A stretch of DNA of 7,668 bases from Limnoglobus sp043780595 (GTDB lineage: Bacteria; Planctomycetota; Planctomycetia; Gemmatales; Gemmataceae), in assembly GCA_043780595.1 (NCBI GenBank), contig JAYWCL010000200.1, positions 1 through 7,668 of the forward strand, written 5' to 3'. A program made the translations under genes and the position numbers. How positions within the stretch are numbered: the stretch's first letter is position 1; every line of letters begins with the position of its first letter. The notes beneath the pieces were generated by a model, which had not been told where the DNA came from, ran no database searches, and was given only the letters and a program-made list of their open reading frames with translations. Shown one piece after another: positions 1 to 6,821 of this stretch.

Positions 1-13
1 TTCCAACAACGAT

Positions 14-76
14 ACCCAGGCCTCCGCTCGCTTTGCTCGCTCCGACCTGGGCTAACAGAACCGGCCCTACAGGCCG
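14..76. repeat. Probable interspersed intergenic repeat with two hairpins
   Basis: Two inverted repeats follow each other. CCCAGG at 15-20 pairs with CCTGGG at 46-51, and CGGCC at 62-66 pairs with GGCCG at 72-76 around a 5-base loop. The loop of the first contains the heptamer GCTCGCT twice, at 26-32 and 35-41. This layout, a CCCAGG...CCTGGG stem with a GCTCGCT-rich loop followed by a GGCC hairpin, resembles short repeats I associate with intergenic DNA of Gemmata-type planctomycetes. That likeness is from memory and no second copy lies in this window, so the repeat status is inference. It sits beyond the 3' end of the minus-strand operon. Confidence 0.4.
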
Positions 77-87
77 TAAGACTGGCA

Positions 88-155
88 TTTGGAAACGCAA
101 GTGTTCCAAAAACCCGTGTCGGAACTGCAATTTGGCGCAACTTCAAAACGCGCCA
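88..155. other. Two further inverted repeats in the intergenic region
   Basis: TTTGGAAAC at 88-96 pairs with 101-110 (GT, a bulged G at 103, then TTCCAAA), closing a GCAA loop at 97-100, a GNRA-type tetraloop on the plus strand. TGGCGC at 133-138 pairs with GCGCCA at 150-155 around an 11-base loop. Neither is followed by a T-run on either strand, so neither is a classical intrinsic terminator. With the pair at 14-76 they make four consecutive stems in about 140 bases. A structured RNA, a composite repeat or chance are all possible. The rest of 156-289 shows nothing I can name. Confidence 0.35.
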
Positions 156-289
156 GCGAGGGGAACCCGCGAAAAGGCACGCGATCGCAGACACGACAAT
201 CCCTCTCTAACGCGTCGGGCTAACGGGAATGCATTGTGAGACTGGTAACGTGTCATTTCCAGCTGCGAGAAGTATTAGCAAACAGGGTC

Positions 290-1195
290 TCATCGATTGC
301 TGACCTTCGGTCGCGTTGCGATCGAGGTGCGGATAATCTGTAAAACCTCTTCGCGTTCGCTGCCGACGAGCGGTAGTCGCGGGGCGCGGGTGAGTTCGGT
401 GCCGTAGCCGCACTCGGCACAGGCGAGCTTGATGTACTGCACGAGTTTGATGTGCGTATCGAGGTGCAAGAGCGGCGTGTACCAGCGATAGATCTTGCGG
501 GCTTCGGTCCAGTTTCCGGCCATCACCAGATCCCAAATCAGTCGGTTTTCCGCAGGGAATGCGTTCACCAGACCGGAAATCCAGCCGACCGCACCGAGCA
601 TCACGCATTCGAGAAACAGATCGTCGACGCCGGCGAACAGCACGTAGCGGTCGCCGAGCAGGTTGATAATGTCCGTGATGCGGCGCGGGTTGTCGCTGCT
701 TTCCTTGATGCTCGCGAACTTCGGCTCGTCGGCCATCTCGACGAACATTTCCGGCGTCACGTCGGTCTTGTACGCGGGCGGATTGTTGTAGATCATGATC
801 GGCAAATCGGACGCACCGGCCACACTTCGGAAGTGCGTAATCGTCTCGCGGCGATCCGTCTTGTAGACCATAGCGGGCAGCACCATCAAGCCATCGGCCC
901 CGAGTTTCGCGGCTTCCGCCGCCCAGCGACACGAACCCGCCGTCGTATACTCGGCCACGCCCGTGAGTACCGGGACGCGCTTCGCGATGTGTTCGACGGT
1001 CGCCTTCAATAGTGCCGATTTCTCGGATGGCTCGAGTGTCGTGTTCTCACCGACACTGCCCATCATGATGAGGCCGTGAATCCCCGCCGCCAGCATCGCG
1101 TCGATGTGCGCGAGCGTGCCGGGGATGTTCAGCGATTGATCGCTATGGAATTGCGTACAGACTGCGGGGTAAACGCCACGCCAGGAAACGGCCAT
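290..1195 (-). CDS. DapA/NanA-family class I lyase (dihydrodipicolinate synthase-like), probably not DapA
   Basis: The 301-residue product is a full-length TIM-barrel enzyme of the family that forms a Schiff base between a lysine and a 2-oxo acid. Visible signatures are GSVGENTTLEPSE (46-58, the GxxGE pyruvate-carboxylate site), LPAMVYK (106-112), the catalytic tyrosine in YNNP (Y136), the Schiff-base lysine in ASIKES (K164) and the AGVDD loop (188-192). True DapA normally has YNVPGRT, whose arginine holds the aspartate-semialdehyde-derived carboxylate; here the segment reads YNNPPAYKTD, so that arginine is missing. YNNPxxYKxDxTP together with LPxMVYKxDxRET fits, from memory, members assigned to hydroxyproline breakdown (pyrroline-4-hydroxy-2-carboxylate deaminase) or to sugar-acid dehydratases. 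The start is supported by GGAG seven bases upstream. It is the last gene of the minus-strand series, 13 bases after hisI. The family is sure; the substrate is not. Confidence 0.9.
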   Translation of the reverse strand: MAVSWRGVYPAVCTQFHSDQSLNIPGTLAHIDAMLAAGIHGLIMMGSVGENTTLEPSEKSALLKATVEHIAKRVPVLTGVAEYTTAGSCRWAAEAAKLGADGLMVLPAMVYKTDRRETITHFRSVAGASDLPIMIYNNPPAYKTDVTPEMFVEMADEPKFASIKESSDNPRRITDIINLLGDRYVLFAGVDDLFLECVMLGAVGWISGLVNAFPAENRLIWDLVMAGNWTEARKIYRWYTPLLHLDTHIKLVQYIKLACAECGYGTELTRAPRLPLVGSEREEVLQIIRTSIATRPKVSNR

Positions 1196-1208
1196 CGATA
1201 CACTCCGG

Positions 1209-1580
1209 TTACTTTTTGTAGACAGTTTTGGGGTCGAATACGCGATCGCCGACGACGGTCAGTTCGCCATCGGTGAGTTCGCGGAAGAAGCAACTCGGGT
1301 AGCCTTCGTGGCACGCGGCCCCACCGATTTGGTGTACCTTCAACAGCACGGCGTCGGCATCGCAGTCGATGAAAATGCGTTGTACTTCCTGCACGTTGCC
1401 GCTCTCTTCGCCCTTGCGCCACAGGCGATTCCTGCTGCGGCTGAAGTAAACGGCGCGCTTCGTACGCACCGTTTCCTCGAACGCTTCGCGGTTCATCCAG
1501 GCGATCATCAGCACTTCGCCCGTGACCGCATCTTGGGCAATCGCCGACACCAAACCGCCCGCTTTATCGAAGTCCAACAT
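1209..1580 (-). CDS. hisI: Phosphoribosyl-AMP cyclohydrolase (HisI)
   Basis: This 123-residue cytosolic enzyme opens the purine ring of phosphoribosyl-AMP, the third step of histidine synthesis. The fold-defining signatures are all present: AWMN (27-30), YFSRSRNRLWRKGEESGN (45-62), the metal-binding DCDAD (72-76), and GGAACHEGYPSCFFR (86-100). In the family the aspartates of DCDxD bind magnesium, and the cysteine within it plus the two later ones (C73, C90, C97) bind zinc; all are intact. The length fits a stand-alone HisI without the HisE pyrophosphohydrolase domain that is fused to it in enterobacteria, so HisE must be encoded elsewhere. A GGTGA lies six bases before the ATG. No other his gene is in the window. 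It lies 21 bases after the membrane-protein gene and 13 before the DapA-like gene, consistent with cotranscription. Confidence 0.95.
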   Translation of the reverse strand: MLDFDKAGGLVSAIAQDAVTGEVLMIAWMNREAFEETVRTKRAVYFSRSRNRLWRKGEESGNVQEVQRIFIDCDADAVLLKVHQIGGAACHEGYPSCFFRELTDGELTVVGDRVFDPKTVYKK

Positions 1581-1601
1581 GAGTCATCACCAATGAGGAA
1601 A

Positions 1602-2132
1602 CTACTCTTCGTAGCGGCTGTTCGCCCGACGCGCCAAGGCGGCGTAGCCATCGCGTACCGTCTGGTTATTTAGCGCGATCAACACCCAAATACCGACGGG
1701 CAGACCCACGCAACAACAGCCACTGGTAATCGGGATCATCGACAGGATCGACCCAGCGATCACGAGCCCCTTCCCGCCGAGACTCATGAACTTGATGCCG
1801 CCGAAAATTGTCAGTATTGCTACGAGCCCAGCGATGACGTACACCGGCATCAGCAAAGGCTTGATCGTTTCCCCGATTTGCTTCATCAAGTCGATTTGCA
1901 TCTTCTTCTGGTCTGCGGGCAGTTGGGGGTTGTTCTCAACGGTCTGAATTTGCATCCTGAGATTTTCGTCGAACTGACCGTAAGTTGCCGCGCCGTAACC
2001 TACGGAACATAGCGAAATCACACCCACGATGATCAGCAAGATCGCGGGCAAATGCACTTTTGCCTTGGCACGTTCGACGACGCTACTGCGCCGCGGTTGA
2101 TCGTCGTTGTAATCGTCGTCGTAGTTGGCCAT
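1602..2132 (-). CDS. Small multi-pass membrane protein, function unknown
   Basis: I do not recognise a named family for this 176-residue protein. It opens with an acidic stretch (DDDYNDD, 5-11) and a basic segment (about 14-25), then a first membrane helix at about 28-50. A hydrophilic loop at about 52-91 follows (rich in Q, N, K and E), then a second helix at about 93-116 and a hydrophobic block at about 122-155 that could hold two more helices. CCC at 139-141 sits in the middle of that last block. The ending GLPVGIWVLIALNNQTVRDGY resembles the C-terminal GxxxGIWxLxxLxxxxV pattern I associate with small planctomycete membrane proteins, a resemblance from memory. There is no cleavable signal peptide. 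The ribosome binding site is weak. It lies between apt and hisI on the same strand with short gaps, so coexpression is likely, but that does not reveal a role. Confidence 0.8.
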   Translation of the reverse strand: MANYDDDYNDDQPRRSSVVERAKAKVHLPAILLIIVGVISLCSVGYGAATYGQFDENLRMQIQTVENNPQLPADQKKMQIDLMKQIGETIKPLLMPVYVIAGLVAILTIFGGIKFMSLGGKGLVIAGSILSMIPITSGCCCVGLPVGIWVLIALNNQTVRDGYAALARRANSRYEE

Positions 2133-2158
2133 GTCGCACCATTCTTGCAGAGTGTGAG

Positions 2159-2671
2159 TCAGTACGTCAAAACGCTAAACGCATCGTAGCCTGCGAGTTT
2201 CGCGCGGCCGTTGAGGAAGCTGAGTTCGACCAGGAACGCACAGCCGAACACCGTGCCACCCGCTTGCTCGATCAGCTTCGCCCCGGCGGCCATCGTCCCG
2301 CCCGTTGCGAGTACGTCATCGACCAGCAAAACCCGCTGGCCGGGCTTGATGCCATCGACGTGCATGTGCAGTTCGGCTTGGCCGTACTCGAGGTCGTACT
2401 TCAAACTATAAGTACGGTACGGTAACTTGCCGGGCTTGCGAAGCGGCACCAGCGGCAAGTGCAGTTTCAGTGCGAGTGGGGCCGCGAACAAGAACCCGCG
2501 TGCCTCGGCGGCGGCGATGGCGTCGATCTTCTGGCCGGCAAACTGGATCGACAGCAGGTCGATCGAATGTTGGAACGCCGTGGGGTCCGCCAATAGCGGG
2601 GTAATATCCTTGAACTGGACGTTCGGCTTCGGAAAGTCCGGAATGTCGCGGATAAAATCGCGAAGGTCCAT
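2159..2671 (-). CDS. apt: Adenine phosphoribosyltransferase
   Basis: This 170-residue cytosolic enzyme makes AMP from adenine and PRPP in purine salvage. It has the Apt N-terminal signature RDIPDFPKPNVQFKDITPLL (8-27), EARGF (56-60), the flexible catalytic-loop region RKPGKLPYRTYSLKYDLEYG (78-97) and the PRPP-binding loop VLLVDDVLATGGT (114-126), with the acidic pair D118-D119 and the ATGGT turn. Length and order match the family throughout, with no truncation. The ATG is supported by AAGGGA a few bases upstream and by the position of the N-terminal signature. It is the first gene of the minus-strand series and is divergent from the acetyltransferase gene across a 74-base gap that should hold its promoter. 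Confidence 0.96.
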   Translation of the reverse strand: MDLRDFIRDIPDFPKPNVQFKDITPLLADPTAFQHSIDLLSIQFAGQKIDAIAAAEARGFLFAAPLALKLHLPLVPLRKPGKLPYRTYSLKYDLEYGQAELHMHVDGIKPGQRVLLVDDVLATGGTMAAGAKLIEQAGGTVFGCAFLVELSFLNGRAKLAGYDAFSVLTY

Positions 2672-2715
2672 GCGGTTCCCTTACTGCCGAATACGGGTCG
2701 TCTACCGATGATACC

Positions 2716-2743
2716 GTTGTACCACACTCCCCTTCTGAGGCAA
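2716..2743 (-). promoter_or_regulatory. Weak candidate promoter for the apt operon
   Basis: Read on the minus strand, TTGCCT (2743-2738) and TACAAC (2721-2716) are separated by 16 bases, each matching four of six positions of the -35 and -10 consensus. Transcription from here would begin near 2709, giving a leader of under 40 bases before the apt ATG. The -35 box overlaps the GAGG ribosome binding site of the divergent gene. Such matches are common by chance. A TATCAT lies nearby (minus strand) but has no suitable -35. Confidence 0.25.
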
Positions 2744-2745
2744 CG

Positions 2746-3204
2746 ATGACTCTCACACTTCGTCGCGCCACGCTCGCCGATGCGCCCACCATCGTCGAAT
2801 TCAATCGACGACTCGCGTGGGAATCCGAACGGCTCGAACTCGACCTGACTCTGATCACTCCCGGCGTCGATGCGGTGCTGCGCGATGCGGCGAAGGGCTT
2901 CTACACCGTTGCCGAGCGCAATGGCGAAGTCGTCGGGCAGACGCTGATTACCACCGAATGGAGCGACTGGCGGAACGGTTGGTTCTGGTGGATTCAAAGC
3001 GTCTACGTGCGTGAAGACGCACGGCGTGGCGGCGTGTTCCGGACGCTCTTCGAGAAACTGCGAACCGAAGCCCAAGCCGACCCTACGGTGATCGGCCTGC
3101 GACTCTACCTTAACACCGATAACGAACGCGCCCGCAAAACGTATCGGTCGCTGAATATGGCCGACACGCACTACGGCATGATGGAAATCTACCCGCTCGG
3201 TTGA
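2746..3204 (+). CDS. GNAT-family N-acetyltransferase
   Basis: The 152-residue product has the single-domain GNAT layout, transferring an acetyl group from acetyl-CoA to an unknown amine. TLRRATLADAPTIVEF (4-19) is the usual first strand and helix. WIQSVYVREDARRGGVFRTLFEKL (82-105) is motif A, with the pyrophosphate-binding turn at RRGGVF (93-98), and LRLYLNTDNERARKTYRSLNM (118-138) is motif B with the conserved asparagine and tyrosine. The ending HYGMMEI is also typical. The segment TTEWSDWRNGWFWW (69-82) is very tryptophan-rich and marks a distinct subfamily whose substrate I cannot name. The start is supported by GAGG five bases upstream. It ends 21 bases before mfd on the same strand, so some mfd transcription may come from its promoter, but nothing in the sequence suggests a repair role. 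Confidence 0.9.
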   Translation: MTLTLRRATLADAPTIVEFNRRLAWESERLELDLTLITPGVDAVLRDAAKGFYTVAERNGEVVGQTLITTEWSDWRNGWFWWIQSVYVREDARRGGVFRTLFEKLRTEAQADPTVIGLRLYLNTDNERARKTYRSLNMADTHYGMMEIYPLG

Positions 3205-3213
3205 CGCTTTGGC

Positions 3214-3219
3214 TATAAC
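3214..3219 (+). promoter_or_regulatory. -10-like box placed for a leaderless mfd transcript
   Basis: TATAAC matches five of six positions of the -10 consensus and ends six bases before the mfd ATG, so transcription would begin at or within a base or two of the A of the start codon. The 21-base gap before mfd contains no Shine-Dalgarno sequence. No good -35 lies 16-18 bases upstream; TTGACG at 3201-3206 is consensus-like but far too close. The assignment is tentative. Confidence 0.3.
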
Positions 3220-3225
3220 GGCTTC

Positions 3226-6200
3226 ATGGCACGGACGAAACTCGTGGCGGATGTGGCGACGACCTTTTCGCTGACCGACTTGCCCCGCCTCCTTCGCGAT
3301 ACCGAAGGCTGGGACGGTCTGCGCGCTGCGCTCGGGAAATCGGAGAGCGGCACGATCGACGGCGCGTGGGGTTCGACGGGGGCGCTCGCGGTGGCGGCAC
3401 TGGCTGCGGAACGTCCGCCGGCACTGCTCGTCGTCGTGCCCAGCCCGATGGATGTCGGCCCGTGGGCGGAAGATCTCGCGAGCTTCACCGGCGTGCGGTC
3501 GACGATCTTCCCCGCGTGGGAAACGTGGCCCGCGCCGACGCATCAGGGCCGCCTCGCGCCGGAAACCGTCACGCGGTTGCGGGTGCTTCAGGATTTGCTC
3601 GCCACTTCGGACCCAGCCACGCGGCCCATTTTACTCGCGCCGATGGCGGCGATCATTCAACCGGTGCCGCCGCGAACGGACCTCGCCAATGCGGGCCGTA
3701 CGCTGACCGTCGGCGAAGTGGTCGATGTCAACGAATGGTTGGAATGGCTCGTCGAACGCGGTTACAAGCGCGTCGAATCGGTCGAGTATCCCGGCGAGTT
3801 TGCGAAACGGGGCGGGATTCTCGACCTGTTCCCACCGGACTTTCCCGACCCCGTGCGGCTCGAATTCTTCGGCGACGAACTCGAATCGATCCGCCTGTTC
3901 GCGGTGCAATCGCAGCGCAGCCTGGAAAAGAAAACGTCGATCCGCGTCATCGACAGCAACCGGCAGCAGGGCAGCACGTCGCACGGCTTCCTCACCGATT
4001 ATCTCCCTGCGGGCACGTGGATCGCGTTCGTCGAACCGGCGGATTTGAAGGAACAGGGCAAACACTTCTTCGACCGCGTCAGCGACCCGACGGGGTTGTT
4101 TTCCGTCGAAGGGGCGTTCGCGCAACTGATGCAGTTTCCGACGGTGATCGTGACGGCGATGCCGCGGGCGTCGATGGAAGAAACGTGGCACCTGCGTGTG
4201 GAATCGGTCGAGCGATTTAGCGGAAACGTGCAGCGGGTGCGCGATGAACTCGATGCGGTCGGCGGGTCGGATCGCGTGCTGATCGCCTGCCAGACCGAAG
4301 CCGAAGTTCATCGTTTGACCGAGGTACTGAAGGCAGGGAAACTCGCGGAATCGCAGCGTCTGGCACTGGTGACGGGGCACGTGCGTGCGGGGTTTCGCCT
4401 TGTGGGCAAGGGCGTAGTCGTCGTCGGTAGTCACGAACTCTTTCACAAAGATTTGCTCGCGCCGGGTGTGAAAACTCCAGGGCGTGCGCCGACGCGGCAG
4501 ATCGAATCGCGCGCGATCGATAGTTTCCTGTCGCTGAGCGAAGGCGATTACGTCGTGCATATCGCGCACGGGATCGCACGCTTTCGCGGGATGCGGATGT
4601 TGGAGAAAGGCGGCATCGGGCAAGAGGCGGCCGGCGACGACGAGGATGCGCGTTCGCTGACGGGACTCGAAGAAAACATCATTCTGGAGTTTCGCGAAGG
4701 CGTGCTGTTGTACCTGCCCGCGTCGCGGGTCGATCTGATTCAGAAGTACGTCGGCGGCACGCAGTCGATGCCGGAACTGTCGAAACTCGGGAGCACGTCT
4801 TGGGGGCGAAAGAAAGATAAAGTCTCCGAAGCCGTGATGGACATGGCCGCCGAGATGATCCAGATTCAAGCGGTACGTGCGGCGATTCCGGGTTGGTCGT
4901 TCCCCGCCGACACCGACTGGCAGCGCGAGTTCGAGGCCGCGTTCCCGTATCAGGAAACGCCCGACCAACTGACCGCGATCGCCGACACGAAGGGCGACCT
5001 CGAAAAGCCGAAGCCGATGGACCGGCTCATCTGCGGCGATGTCGGATACGGCAAAACCGAAGTCGCGATTCGCGCCGCGTTCAAGTGCATCGACAACGGC
5101 AAACAAGTCGCGATCCTCGTGCCGACGACAATCCTCGCCGAGCAACATTTCCGCACGTTCAGCCAGCGATTCGCCGAGTACCCGTTCACGGTCGAGGTCG
5201 TGAGCCGTTTCAAAACGGCGGGGCAAGTGAAAGAGATTTTGAAGCGAGTCAGCGAAGGCGGCGTCGATGTCGTGATCGGCACGCACCGCGTCGTCAGTGG
5301 CGATGTGTCGTTCAAGGAACTCGGGTTAGTGATCATCGACGAGGAACAGCGTTTCGGCGTCGAACACAAAGAAAAACTGAAGCGGTTGCGGGCGACGGTC
5401 CACGTGTTGACGATGACGGCCACGCCGATCCCACGCACGCTGCACGCGGCTCTGTTGGGCATTCGCGAAATCTCGAATCTCGAGACGCCGCCACCCGAAC
5501 GCCAACCGGTCGAGACGCGGATCGTGCGCTGGGACGACCAACTCATCCGCCACGCGATTCTGCGCGAGATGAACCGTGGCGGGCAGGTGTACTTCGTGCA
5601 TAACCGCGTTCACGACATTCACGAAATTGCGACGAAACTAAAGATCCTGGTGCCCGAAGCGAAAGTTGTCGTCGGCCACGGGCAGATGAACGAACACCAA
5701 CTCGAACACGCGATGGTGTCGTTTTTGAACAAGGACGCCGACATTCTGGTGGCGACGACGATCATCGAGAGCGGGTTGGATATCCCGAACGCGAACACGA
5801 TATTTATCGACGATGCGGACATGTACGGCCTAGCGGATTTGCATCAGTTACGGGGCCGCGTGGGGCGACAGAAACTGCGTGCCCATGCGTACCTGATCGT
5901 GAACCCGACGAAGCTGATTTCCGGGAACGCCCAAAAGCGGCTCAAGGCGATCGAGGAATTTTCGGACCTCGGGGCGGGGTTCCGGATCGCGATGCGCGAC
6001 CTGGAGATTCGCGGTGCGGGGAACATTCTGGGCACCGAGCAGAGCGGGCACATCGCGGCGGTGGGCTACGAGATGTACTGCCAGCTTCTGGAGAACGCGG
6101 TTCGGCAACTGAAGAACCTGCCGCCGAAAGTGCCGGTCGAAGTCCACGTCGATCTGCCGTGGCCCGCGTTCTTGCCGCGAGATTACGTCCCTGCGCAAAA

Positions 6201-6564
6201 ATTGCGACTGGAAGTGTATCGTCGTCTGGCGCGGTTGCGCGACGTGAAGAAACTCGACGACTTTCGGCAAGAGTTACACGACCGTTACGGAACGCCGCCG
6301 GAGCCAGTTTCGTGGCTGTTGCGAACGACGGAAATCCGCCTGCACTGCGTGCGTTGGCAGATCGCGGGCGTCAACCGCGACGGCAAGGATTTGGTGTTCT
6401 GGTACAAGAACCGGGCGAAGGCGGATGCGTTCGTGAAGCAGTCCGGGGGCCGCGTGAAAGTGGTGGACGAACGCAACGCGAACATCCGACTGCGTGCGGA
6501 GGAAGATTCGCCGCAAGCGATGTACGAACTGCTGCGGCAAGTGTTGCGCGGCACTGCGACTTGA
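3226..6564 (+). CDS. mfd: Transcription-repair coupling factor Mfd
   Basis: Mfd is an ATP-driven translocase that removes RNA polymerase stalled at DNA lesions and recruits UvrA for nucleotide excision repair. The 1112 residues show the usual order. A UvrB-like N-terminal part (about 1-250) includes RGGILDLFPP and RLEFFGDELESIRLF. The CarD-like RNA-polymerase-interaction domain (about 434-511) contains GDYVVHIAHGIARFRG (440-455) and LYLPASRVDLIQKYVGG (495-511). The RecG-like motor has Walker A GDVGYGKTE (604-612, K610), the Walker B box DEEQ (705-708), TATP (731-734) and QLRGRVGR (874-881). The translocation segment includes DLEIRGAGNILG (925-936), and the C-terminal TRCF domain lies at about 970-1070. 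All catalytic residues seen are intact. Length is close to the E. coli protein (about 1148). About 16 extra residues sit in the RNA-polymerase domain at about 465-484. The start lacks a Shine-Dalgarno sequence, but the protein begins normally for Mfd. Confidence 0.97.
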   Translation: MARTKLVADVATTFSLTDLPRLLRDTEGWDGLRAALGKSESGTIDGAWGSTGALAVAALAAERPPALLVVVPSPMDVGPWAEDLASFTGVRSTIFPAWETWPAPTHQGRLAPETVTRLRVLQDLLATSDPATRPILLAPMAAIIQPVPPRTDLANAGRTLTVGEVVDVNEWLEWLVERGYKRVESVEYPGEFAKRGGILDLFPPDFPDPVRLEFFGDELESIRLFAVQSQRSLEKKTSIRVIDSNRQQGSTSHGFLTDYLPAGTWIAFVEPADLKEQGKHFFDRVSDPTGLFSVEGAFAQLMQFPTVIVTAMPRASMEETWHLRVESVERFSGNVQRVRDELDAVGGSDRVLIACQTEAEVHRLTEVLKAGKLAESQRLALVTGHVRAGFRLVGKGVVVVGSHELFHKDLLAPGVKTPGRAPTRQIESRAIDSFLSLSEGDYVVHIAHGIARFRGMRMLEKGGIGQEAAGDDEDARSLTGLEENIILEFREGVLLYLPASRVDLIQKYVGGTQSMPELSKLGSTSWGRKKDKVSEAVMDMAAEMIQIQAVRAAIPGWSFPADTDWQREFEAAFPYQETPDQLTAIADTKGDLEKPKPMDRLICGDVGYGKTEVAIRAAFKCIDNGKQVAILVPTTILAEQHFRTFSQRFAEYPFTVEVVSRFKTAGQVKEILKRVSEGGVDVVIGTHRVVSGDVSFKELGLVIIDEEQRFGVEHKEKLKRLRATVHVLTMTATPIPRTLHAALLGIREISNLETPPPERQPVETRIVRWDDQLIRHAILREMNRGGQVYFVHNRVHDIHEIATKLKILVPEAKVVVGHGQMNEHQLEHAMVSFLNKDADILVATTIIESGLDIPNANTIFIDDADMYGLADLHQLRGRVGRQKLRAHAYLIVNPTKLISGNAQKRLKAIEEFSDLGAGFRIAMRDLEIRGAGNILGTEQSGHIAAVGYEMYCQLLENAVRQLKNLPPKVPVEVHVDLPWPAFLPRDYVPAQKLRLEVYRRLARLRDVKKLDDFRQELHDRYGTPPEPVSWLLRTTEIRLHCVRWQIAGVNRDGKDLVFWYKNRAKADAFVKQSGGRVKVVDERNANIRLRAEEDSPQAMYELLRQVLRGTAT

Positions 6565-6592
6565 GCGAATTTACGCGAATTGCGCGCGGATT

Positions 6593-6665
6593 GTCCCGAC
6601 CGCGCGACATTCTCCGACCGGACCGGTCGAGCCGTGCGGATGGGCGCATTCGTCGCGGTCGGGGC
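6593..6665 (+). other. 12-pair inverted repeat after mfd, possible terminator or RNA structure
   Basis: GTCCCGACCGCG at 6593-6604 pairs with CGCGGTCGGGGC at 6654-6665, twelve consecutive pairs including one G-T wobble. The 49-base loop contains a dyad, GACCGG-A-CCGGTC at 6616-6628, that can form its own small hairpin. The structure starts 28 bases after the mfd stop. No T-run follows, so a standard intrinsic terminator is unlikely; a Rho-independent end without a U-tract, an mRNA-stabilising 3' stem or a binding site are open options. Confidence 0.4.
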
Positions 6666-6821
6666 GGACGGTGCAACGCATTCGGTGCGCGAAATCCCGG
6701 CATGTTTCTGCTCGCTCCCGAGTAATCTGTCGCTCGAATACCCCCAGTTATCGGTTACATTAGACGGGAGAATGCGATGGGTCGGATTCGTACGTTTCGT
6801 GCGAAGTCGTCGGCGCGGGGG

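Noticed and set aside
88..110. Hairpin considered as an intrinsic terminator for the DapA-like gene
   Set aside because: It lies about 180 bases beyond the stop and has no T-run on the minus strand after the stem.
33..239. 68-codon plus-strand frame in the left intergenic region
   Set aside because: It begins at TTG inside the likely repeat, runs through three of the inverted repeats, has no ribosome binding site and shows no family resemblance.
2467..3543. 358-codon minus-strand frame spanning apt, the GNAT gene and the mfd start
   Set aside because: It crosses three well-supported genes and its product has low-complexity, arginine-rich composition typical of shadow frames.
3631..5286. 551-codon minus-strand frame opposite mfd
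   Set aside because: It is the antisense shadow of the clear Mfd reading frame; GC-rich codons on one strand leave the other free of stops. The product is rich in R, H, D and F without motifs.
6565..6581. GCGAATT direct repeat spaced by ten bases, considered as an operator
   Set aside because: Two 7-base copies immediately after a stop codon are weak evidence, with no promoter nearby.
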